A DNA stretch of 7,101 nucleotides, taken from contig CAKZVG010000289.1 of the NCBI GenBank assembly GCA_937921835.1, forward strand, positions 1 through 7,101, given 5' to 3'. The notes below the pieces were generated by a model. The model was not told where the DNA came from. It ran no database searches and saw only the letters and a program-made list of their open reading frames with translations. Below are positions 1-5,703 of this stretch, piece after piece (positions within the stretch are counted from its first letter, which is position 1; every line of letters starts with the position of its first letter). Origin of the DNA: an uncultured Bryobacteraceae bacterium. GTDB taxonomy: Bacteria; Acidobacteriota; Terriglobia; Bryobacterales; Bryobacteraceae. The position numbers were made by a program, and so were the translations under genes.

Positions 1-554
1 TGCAGCACCCACACCGCGGCCATCCCAAGAGCAAGCGCGGGCGCGATGTCGTTGTCGTAGGTGTCCCCCACCATGACCGCCTCTCCGGGCGCGGCGTTCG
101 CGGCCTCGAGCGCCAGCCGGAAGAAGGCCGGGTCGGGCTTCATGAGCCCGGCGCGGAAGGAGAGGAACTGCGGACACTCGCGCGCCTCGGCGGCGAATTC
201 GCGCTCGAAGCAGGCGTGGAACGGTGGCCAGATGTTGGAGAGATAGGCGCGCGGGATGCCGGCGCGCCGCAGGGATTCGAGCGCCTGGCGCGCCCCATCG
301 AGCACGAACGCCTCGCGCAACTGCGCCTCCCACAGCGCTTCGGCCGCGGCGATGGCGGGCTCCGGCGGGACTCCGAATTGCTCGCTCACCCGCAGCCCGA
401 GTTCCCGTGCGTCGCGCGCCCAGGTGCGGAAGAGCAGCGCCTCCAGTCCGCGCGCCGCGTCCCGGCCGAGGCCCAGCGCCTCCGCCAGCCGCCGGGCGGG
501 ACCCGCGCGTGGCCCGTCGATCAATGTGCTTCCAATGTCGAAGAAGACGATCAT
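1..554 (-). CDS. HAD-superfamily hydrolase, C-terminus cut by window edge
   Basis: Seen: 184 codons are open from the ATG to the left edge with no stop, so the gene is partial; relatives are usually 200 to 240 residues, so perhaps 20 to 50 are missing. The four HAD motifs are in order: motif I FFDIGSTL with nucleophile D6, motif II YLSN with S106, motif III MKPDP with K139, and motif IV VMVGDTYDND with D164 and D169. The helical cap lies between motifs I and II (about residues 15 to 85). No signal peptide, so cytosolic. Known: HAD enzymes form an aspartyl-phosphate and mostly dephosphorylate small metabolites. Odd: the second motif I aspartate (DxD), the usual acid/base of phosphatases, is replaced by G8. 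The start is fixed by an ATGA overlap with the upstream thymidylate-synthase-like gene and by an AGGAG just before it, so the two are co-translated. Substrate unknown; a nucleotide or metabolite phosphatase is only a guess from the neighbour. Confidence 0.88.
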   Translation of the reverse strand, partial: MIVFFDIGSTLIDGPRAGPARRLAEALGLGRDAARGLEALLFRTWARDARELGLRVSEQFGVPPEPAIAAAEALWEAQLREAFVLDGARQALESLRRAGIPRAYLSNIWPPFHACFEREFAAEARECPQFLSFRAGLMKPDPAFFRLALEAANAAPGEAVMVGDTYDNDIAPALALGMAAVWVL

Positions 555-2065
555 TTGCTCCTGAGCGCGGCCTTAAGCTGAGACTCCTTGCGCGCGATCT
601 CGCGCCCCAGGTACAGCGCATGCGAAATCTCCGACAGCGCGCAATCGCGGGCAAGCTGCCGCTCGAGTTCCTCCGCGGTCTTGCCGCGGTAGTGGTGGAT
701 CACCATCCCCTTGTAGGTGTGCTCGACAATCAGTTCGCCCGCCGAGAGATCCATGGTGACCGCGAAGTTGCCGTTGGGATCGAAGCGCGGCTCCCATTTG
801 CCGGTGGCCGGATCGAACACGTCGTCGCTGGTCTTCTCCTCCGCCACCCGCCGCGCGCGGTCGAGCGCCGCCGTATCGACGCTGATGGAATGGCTGATGA
901 CGGTGAGCGGCCCCGGTTCCATCTCCGCCAACCCGGCGACGTGGCGCTGGACGGCGATCAGCCCGTAGACGTTCTCGAGCCACGCGTCCGTGGCGTTGTG
1001 CGAGCGGAAGGTGGCTGTGAGCGTCAGCCGGCCCTCGAAGCGGCGGAAGAAGGCCGATACGAAGCAAGGACAGCGGGTTCCTTCCGGCAGGTCGCGGCTG
1101 TTGTCCCAGAGGGAGATGTAGGCGTGGCGCGATTCGGGATTCTGGCGCAGGCGGCGGCCGGCGATTTCGAGCGAATCCACCGTCTCGCCACCCCTGTGGA
1201 AGTAGCCGCGCAGGCGGTTGCCGTAGGTGTAGCCCAGATCGGCGGGCCGCGCGGGATCCAGAATGCGCCGCTGGTAGGCTTCGAAATGCTCAAGCGAGAA
1301 GCCGTGGCGCGCGAGCTCTTCCGCCGTCTCCTCGCCCGGCGCTTCGACGATCACCTTGACGTTCTGGAGTTCGATGCGCTCTTCCTCGAGATGCTGCCCG
1401 GCGGCGCCGCGCTTGGCGACCTTGTTGCGGTGTCCGAAACGCATCAGGCGGAAGATGAGTTCCTTCCAGGCCTCGAGCGGCGTCTGGCGCACGATGGTGT
1501 GGGCGCGCGGCTCGGACGGGAACCAGCGCACCTCGGGTTCCTGAAGCGGCGGCGGCGCGACGCGCGCGGGCGGGTTGGGATCGGGCGGCGGCAGCGTCGC
1601 GAAGAACTCCCGCAGGCCGTCAACGGTGGCCGGGCTGCTCAGCTCGCCGAGCACGGTGAAGCGCGGCGGGCGCGGGAAGTGCTCCGGGCGCACGTCGCCG
1701 TCGATCATGCGGTTCGACGTCCGGATGCGGAACGCGCGGGCGCCGAGGAACTCGACTTCCTCGAGGCCGTGTTCAAAGAAGTCCAGCAGCCACTCGCGCG
1801 AACCGGAGAGGTTCTTGCCGAGCACTACAATGTGCGCGATCTGCGGGTTCCACAGCAGGTTGCGCAACAATTGCGGCAGGCCGTTGCCATACAGGTTGGC
1901 GATGACGGCCACGCGCGAAGCGCCGGGCGCGAGATCCACCCCGGCCGCGGCCAACACCTTCGCGGCCGACTCCACCTGCGACCAGAGCGTGCACACCCCC
2001 ACGTCGCCGGCCGGATTCACTACTCGCACCCTGTCACCGTAATAGAGCGGCTCGAACAGCAGCAC
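551..2065 (-). CDS. Thymidylate synthase core fused to MtrA-like and DUF4346-like domains
   Basis: Seen: 504 residues, about twice a classical ThyA. Residues 18 to 140 resemble subunit A of tetrahydromethanopterin S-methyltransferase (VGVCTLWS, then LLWNPQIAHIVVLG). A Pro-rich linker follows (159 to 178). Residues 190 to 405 look like thymidylate synthase: DLGYTYGNRLR (276-286; Y281 matches E. coli Y94), CPCF with C334 as nucleophile, FRSH with R354 and S355, N365 and H392. The spacings C334-R354 (20) and R354-N365 (11) equal E. coli C146-R166-N177. Residues 425 to 500 (FDPNGNFAV, HALYLGREIARKE) resemble DUF4346. Known: thymidylate synthase methylates dUMP using methylene-tetrahydrofolate; an Asn at the N177 site favours dUMP over dCMP. 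Inferred: a cytosolic pterin-dependent pyrimidine methylase or hydroxymethylase. N357 replaces E. coli D169, and I394 replaces Y209. The GTG start is chosen because an in-frame TAA lies four codons upstream and no other start codon intervenes. Overlaps the HAD gene by 4 bases. Confidence 0.8.
   Translation of the reverse strand: MLLFEPLYYGDRVRVVNPAGDVGVCTLWSQVESAAKVLAAAGVDLAPGASRVAVIANLYGNGLPQLLRNLLWNPQIAHIVVLGKNLSGSREWLLDFFEHGLEEVEFLGARAFRIRTSNRMIDGDVRPEHFPRPPRFTVLGELSSPATVDGLREFFATLPPPDPNPPARVAPPPLQEPEVRWFPSEPRAHTIVRQTPLEAWKELIFRLMRFGHRNKVAKRGAAGQHLEEERIELQNVKVIVEAPGEETAEELARHGFSLEHFEAYQRRILDPARPADLGYTYGNRLRGYFHRGGETVDSLEIAGRRLRQNPESRHAYISLWDNSRDLPEGTRCPCFVSAFFRRFEGRLTLTATFRSHNATDAWLENVYGLIAVQRHVAGLAEMEPGPLTVISHSISVDTAALDRARRVAEEKTSDDVFDPATGKWEPRFDPNGNFAVTMDLSAGELIVEHTYKGMVIHHYRGKTAEELERQLARDCALSEISHALYLGREIARKESQLKAALRSK
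558..562 (-). promoter_or_regulatory. Shine-Dalgarno (AGGAG) of the HAD gene
   Basis: AGGAG is followed by CAA and then the ATG of the HAD gene. It lies inside the last codons of the thymidylate-synthase-like gene (reading ...AGG AGC AAA TGA). With the ATGA overlap of stop and start, this supports translational coupling: ribosomes finishing the upstream gene can restart directly. The 3-base spacing is shorter than usual but workable. Confidence 0.7.
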
Positions 2066-2073
2066 AGTCTTCG

Positions 2074-2079
2074 ATTATA
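2074..2079 (-). promoter_or_regulatory. Perfect -10 box (TATAAT) of the thymidylate-synthase-like gene
   Basis: Reading leftward, the sequence is TATAAT, then CGAAGACT, then the GTG start. A transcript from this -10 would begin 6 to 8 bases downstream, at about positions 2066 to 2068, leaving a leader of 0 to 3 bases. No good -35 is visible 16 to 18 bases upstream (the hexamer there is GC-rich), and no Shine-Dalgarno could fit, which agrees with leaderless translation. A perfect consensus hexamer in such GC-rich sequence is unlikely by chance, but the missing -35 keeps this a prediction. Confidence 0.55.
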
Positions 2080-2082
2080 GGT

Positions 2083-2113
2083 GGTCCGGACCGCGCAGGC
2101 CCGGCCGCCGGGC
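2083..2113. repeat. Two short GC-rich palindromes in the divergent intergenic region
   Basis: The 123-base gap between the divergent genes holds a perfect 10-base palindrome GGTCCGGACC at 2083-2092. A perfect inverted repeat follows, with 7-base arms GCCCGGC (2099-2105) and GCCGGGC (2107-2113) around one central base. The first lies just upstream of the leftward -10, where a repressor or activator could act. Both are short and made mostly of G and C, so chance is a real alternative. Nothing else recognisable is in the gap apart from the -10 box and the Shine-Dalgarno listed separately. Confidence 0.3.
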
Positions 2114-2176
2114 GCGCCTCCGGCCGGGACCGGGCCCGCCATGTTACCATCGGGCGAGTTTGCTCGTGTAAGAAGT

Positions 2177-2180
2177 GAGG
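2177..2180 (+). promoter_or_regulatory. Shine-Dalgarno (GAGG) that decides the GTG start of the receptor gene
   Basis: GAGG sits 8 bases before the GTG at 2189. This GTG opens directly onto a basic n-region and a hydrophobic signal-peptide core. The earlier in-frame starts (GTG at 2081, ATG at 2141) have no ribosome site and would put 16 to 36 non-signal residues in front of the signal peptide. Confidence 0.6.
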
Positions 2181-2188
2181 TTGGATCC

Positions 2189-5100
2189 GTGATTCCTTTT
2201 CATCGCACTCGTTTCCAGGCCGCGCTTTTCGCGGCGGTCCTGTTACTGGGCGGCGGGCTATCCTCCGGCCAGGATCCCCGCGGCGCCATCACCGGAACCG
2301 TCACCGACGCCACCGACGCCCTGGTGCCGGGCGCCGCCCTGCGCGCCGTTCACGCGGAGACCGGCGTTGCCGCCTCCGCCGTCAGCAACGCCGCCGGGAA
2401 CTACCAGATCCTATTCCTGCAACCCGGCATGTACCGGGTCACCGCCGAACTTGCCGGGTTCAAGCGGTTTGTCCGGGAGAACATCGAAGTCCGGGTGGGC
2501 GAAACGGTCGGCCTGCCCGTCCGGATGGAGATTGGCGACATCGCCGATACTGTCGAGGTTGTAGAAACCACGCCCCTGCTCGACACCACCGGCGCCTCGC
2601 TCGGGCAGGTGATCGACCAGCGCCGCATCGCCGAACTGCCTCAGCGCGGGGCCAACCCCATGGAGCTGGCGCTGCTCGCGCCGGGCGTCTTTAACGCCAC
2701 CGACATGCGCATGCGCACCGCCAAACACCCCAACTCCGTCTCCCAGTTCGCGGCCGACGGCGGACGCGCCTACACCAACGAGTTCCAGATCGACGGCATC
2801 ACTAACGTCTCCACCGACGCCGGGGTTGGTTCGGTCCGGATCGCCTTCAGCCCTCCGGCGTCGGCGGTGCGCGAGTTCAAGATCCAGACCACCGCCTATG
2901 ACGCAAGCCTCGGCCGCACCCTAGGCGCCGTGGTGAACGTCACCACCGCCAGCGGGACGAACGAACTTCACGCCGAAGTGCACTACGCCCTTCGCCACAG
3001 CGCCCTGGACGCCCCGAACTTCTTCAACAACAAGCGCGGCACCGCCCAGGGCCTCTACCAGCACCACCGCTACGGCGGCTCGGCCGGCGGCCCGCTGGTA
3101 GTGCCCCGGCTTTATGACGGCCGGAACCGCTCGTTCTGGTTCTACGCCTTCGAGGAGAACCGGCCGAACACCCCGAACCTCTACACCCAGACGGTACCAA
3201 CCGCGGGCCAGCGCCAGGGCGATTTTTCGGACCTCCTCCGGGTGGGAGCTTCCTACCAGATCTATGACCCGTTCACCATCGCTCCGGCCGCCGGCGGGCG
3301 CTTCAGCCGTCAGCCCATCCCGGGCAACGTCATTCCGCGAAACCGCCTGGATCCTCTCGGCCTCAATCTGGTCACTTTCTTCCCGCTGCCGAACCAGCCC
3401 GGCACCGCCGACGGGCGCAACAATTTCTTCTACGCCGGCCAGGAACGCCATATCATCTACCAGCACCTGCTACGCCTGGACCACGCCTTCAGCGAGAACC
3501 ACCGCGCCTTCCTGCGGCTGCACTACGATTTCTGGAAGGAGCGCCGCGGCGACAGCTTCGGCAACGGCATCAACTTGAACCGCTCCTACCGGCCCAACCG
3601 GGGCTTCGCCGTGGACGACGTCGCCGTTCTCTCCCCCAGCCTGGTGCTGAATGTGCGCTACGGTTTGAGCAGCACGAAGTGGTGGCACTTCCGCTCCACC
3701 CGGGGATACGACTTGGCGCGGCTCGGCTTCTCGCCCGCGCTGCTGTCCCTGCTCGATCTTCGCGAAGCCCCCATCCCGCGCGTCACCTTCGGCGCCTACT
3801 CTACGCTTTCGTCCTGGATCGACACCGGCGACGGAGTGAACTCGAGCCTTACCCACAGCCTCGCCTCCAACCTCACCAAGCTTCTCGGCAGACACTCGAT
3901 CCGCTTCGGCGCCGACTTCCGGGTCAACCGCAGCTTCAACAACCGCCGCCCCGGAGGCGTCGCGCCGTTGCTCGAGTTCGGGACTACATACACCCGCGGG
4001 CCGCTCGACAACTCCCCGGCCGCGCAGGTCGGACAGGACCTCGCTTCCATGCTGATGGGCATCCCCGGCGGTTCCATGAGCATTAACGCCAGTTCCGCCC
4101 TTCAGGACTGGTTCCTCGGCTTCTACGCGCAGGACGATCTCAAGCTCACCCGGAAGCTGACGCTCAACCTCGGGCTGCGCTACGAGTACGAGAATCCACT
4201 CACCGAGCGCTACGACCGCCTCGTCTCCCACTTCGACTTCGACGTCGCGAATCCGATCGAGGCGCAGGCGCGGGCGCAGTACGCCACCCGGCCCATTCCC
4301 GAATTGCCGCTGGAGCAGTTCCGTGTGCGCGGGGGCCTTAACTGGGTGAAACAGGGCGGTATGGGCCGGAGCCCGTTCCGCGGCGAGAAGAACAACGTGC
4401 TCCCGCGCCTGGGACTGGCCTACCAGCTCGGCCGCAATACCATCCTGCGTAGCGGGTACGGACTGTACTACGACACCATCGGTGTGCAGAAGATTCAGCC
4501 CGTGCAGACGGGCTACACGCAGAGCACTCCGATCCAGGCGTCCCTGGATAGCGGTCTCACCTACCGCGCCAGCACCACCAATCCGTTTCCGGCCGGGCTG
4601 ATCCGGCCGTTGGGGCCGTTGGGCGGGCTCACCACCAGCTTGGGCCAGGGGATCACCTCTCCTAACTATCTCCGTAAGCACGCCTATTCGCAGCGGTGGT
4701 CGTTCGGACTCCAGCGCACGTTGCCCGCCAGGTTCGTGTTCGACGGCTCCTACGTGGCCAGCCGCGGCACGCGCCTCGAGGTGGACCGCGCGCTGAACGT
4801 CACCCCGGCCCGCTACCTGAGCACCAGCCCGGTGCGCGACCAGGCCACCATCGACTTTCTGAGCGCCTCTTTTCCCAATCCGTTCCGCGGGACCGATCCC
4901 ATCTTCGGCGCGAACATCGCCCGCAGCGCCCTGCTGCGGCCATACCCGCACTTCGGGGGCGTTTCGATGGCGGAACCGATCGGCTACACCTGGTATCACT
5001 CGCTACAGACGCGGACCGAGAAGCGCTTCTCCCAAGGCTATACCTTCCAGCTCAACTACACCTTCTCCAAGCGGATGGATGCGATGGAGTTCCTGAACGA

Positions 5101-5674
5101 TACGGACGTGAGGCTTTACGAGTCGATCGGCTCTCTCGACCGCCCTCACCGGGTCACGGCCAGCGGCGTCTGGGAGCTGCCATTCGGCCGCAAGCGGAAG
5201 TTCGGCGCGAAATGGCCCGCGGCGGCCGACTTCGTCCTGGGCGGCTGGCAACTCGGCAGCGTGGTAACGCGCCAGAGCGGCGCGCCGCTGGGCTTCGGCA
5301 ACATCATCTTCAACGGGGACATCAAGAACATCCCGCTGCCGAAGAGCCAGCGGGACGTGGACCGCTGGTTTAACGTCGATGCCGGCTTCAACCGCATCAG
5401 CAGCCAGCAGCTCGCCAGCAACATCCGGCGCTTCCCGCTCCGCTTCAGCGGGATCCGGGGAGACAATCAGAACAGTTGGGATTTCTCTATCGTCAAGAAC
5501 TTTCAGCTCGGCGAGCGGCTGAAGGTCAACTTCCGGGGCGATGTCTACAATGCCTGGAACCAGACCAATTTCGCCGGCCCCAACATGGCCCCGGCCAACA
5601 CCGCCTTTGGCGCCATCACCGCCACCGCGGGCGACTCGCGCAACTGGCAGCTTTCGTTGAAAGTGCAGTATTAG
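2189..5674 (+). CDS. Oar-like TonB-dependent outer-membrane receptor with carboxypeptidase-regulatory-like domain
   Basis: Seen: 1161 residues from the chosen GTG. Residues 1 to 27 are a signal peptide (MIPFHRTRF, then QAALFAAVLLLGGG, probable cleavage after SSG27). Residues 31 to 113 form a carboxypeptidase-regulatory-like beta-sandwich (GAITGTVTDATDALVPGA, AGNYQILFLQPGMYRV, AGFKRF). Residues 120 to 260 are a plug-like region (IAELPQRGANPMELALLAPGV, FQIDGITN at 199-206, GAVVNVTTASGTNELH). The rest is aromatic-rich beta-barrel with repeated strand patterns such as LTLNLGLRYEYENPL and YTFQLNYTFSK, ending in WQLSLKVQY with the C-terminal aromatic expected of outer-membrane barrels. Known: such Oar-like receptors of 1000 to 1200 residues are very numerous in Acidobacteriota and are thought to import or bind large organic substrates with TonB energy. 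No obvious TonB box lies before the regulatory-like domain. Substrate unknown. No SusD-like partner gene is adjacent. It is transcribed alone, convergent with cimA. Confidence 0.9.
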   Translation: MIPFHRTRFQAALFAAVLLLGGGLSSGQDPRGAITGTVTDATDALVPGAALRAVHAETGVAASAVSNAAGNYQILFLQPGMYRVTAELAGFKRFVRENIEVRVGETVGLPVRMEIGDIADTVEVVETTPLLDTTGASLGQVIDQRRIAELPQRGANPMELALLAPGVFNATDMRMRTAKHPNSVSQFAADGGRAYTNEFQIDGITNVSTDAGVGSVRIAFSPPASAVREFKIQTTAYDASLGRTLGAVVNVTTASGTNELHAEVHYALRHSALDAPNFFNNKRGTAQGLYQHHRYGGSAGGPLVVPRLYDGRNRSFWFYAFEENRPNTPNLYTQTVPTAGQRQGDFSDLLRVGASYQIYDPFTIAPAAGGRFSRQPIPGNVIPRNRLDPLGLNLVTFFPLPNQPGTADGRNNFFYAGQERHIIYQHLLRLDHAFSENHRAFLRLHYDFWKERRGDSFGNGINLNRSYRPNRGFAVDDVAVLSPSLVLNVRYGLSSTKWWHFRSTRGYDLARLGFSPALLSLLDLREAPIPRVTFGAYSTLSSWIDTGDGVNSSLTHSLASNLTKLLGRHSIRFGADFRVNRSFNNRRPGGVAPLLEFGTTYTRGPLDNSPAAQVGQDLASMLMGIPGGSMSINASSALQDWFLGFYAQDDLKLTRKLTLNLGLRYEYENPLTERYDRLVSHFDFDVANPIEAQARAQYATRPIPELPLEQFRVRGGLNWVKQGGMGRSPFRGEKNNVLPRLGLAYQLGRNTILRSGYGLYYDTIGVQKIQPVQTGYTQSTPIQASLDSGLTYRASTTNPFPAGLIRPLGPLGGLTTSLGQGITSPNYLRKHAYSQRWSFGLQRTLPARFVFDGSYVASRGTRLEVDRALNVTPARYLSTSPVRDQATIDFLSASFPNPFRGTDPIFGANIARSALLRPYPHFGGVSMAEPIGYTWYHSLQTRTEKRFSQGYTFQLNYTFSKRMDAMEFLNDTDVRLYESIGSLDRPHRVTASGVWELPFGRKRKFGAKWPAAADFVLGGWQLGSVVTRQSGAPLGFGNIIFNGDIKNIPLPKSQRDVDRWFNVDAGFNRISSQQLASNIRRFPLRFSGIRGDNQNSWDFSIVKNFQLGERLKVNFRGDVYNAWNQTNFAGPNMAPANTAFGAITATAGDSRNWQLSLKVQY

Positions 5675-5679
5675 CCGCC

Positions 5680-5703
5680 GCTGGGGGGCTTACACCCCCC
5701 AGC
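5680..5703. terminator. Perfect 9-bp hairpin in the convergent junction, probable bidirectional terminator
   Basis: The arms GCTGGGGGG (5680-5688) and CCCCCCAGC (5695-5703) pair perfectly around the six-base loop CTTACA. The hairpin begins 5 bases after the receptor stop codon. Its loop contains the TAA stop of cimA and its right arm encodes the last cimA codons (Trp-Gly-Val). No T-run follows in either direction, so it is not a textbook intrinsic terminator. It may work as a U-less terminator, as an RNA 3'-end stabiliser, or as a barrier between colliding polymerases. Confidence 0.55.

Noticed and set aside
224..2080. Long rightward open frame of 618 codons opposite the TS fusion and HAD genes
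   Set aside because: Its translation is low-complexity and rich in Arg, Ala and Pro, with no recognisable domain; the opposite strand encodes clear family motifs. Such antisense frames are normal in GC-rich genes.
2144..2172. Possible sigma-70 promoter for the receptor gene (TTACCA, 17-base spacer, TGTAAG)
   Set aside because: Each hexamer matches only four of six consensus bases, and the implied transcription start would fall in the Shine-Dalgarno. Too weak to list.
2081..2188. Longer N-terminus for the receptor, starting at GTG 2081 or ATG 2141
   Set aside because: Neither start has a ribosome site, and either would bury the signal peptide behind 16 to 36 residues. GTG 2189 has GAGG at good spacing.
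4605..4622. Two tandem copies of GGCCGTTGG inside the receptor gene
   Set aside because: Only two 9-base units, in frame and encoding a short Pro-Leu-Gly stretch of a loop; this is expected in coding sequence.
3470..4999. Long leftward open frame of 509 codons opposite the receptor barrel
   Set aside because: Composition is typical of a shadow frame, with no motifs, and it lies wholly inside the well-supported receptor gene.
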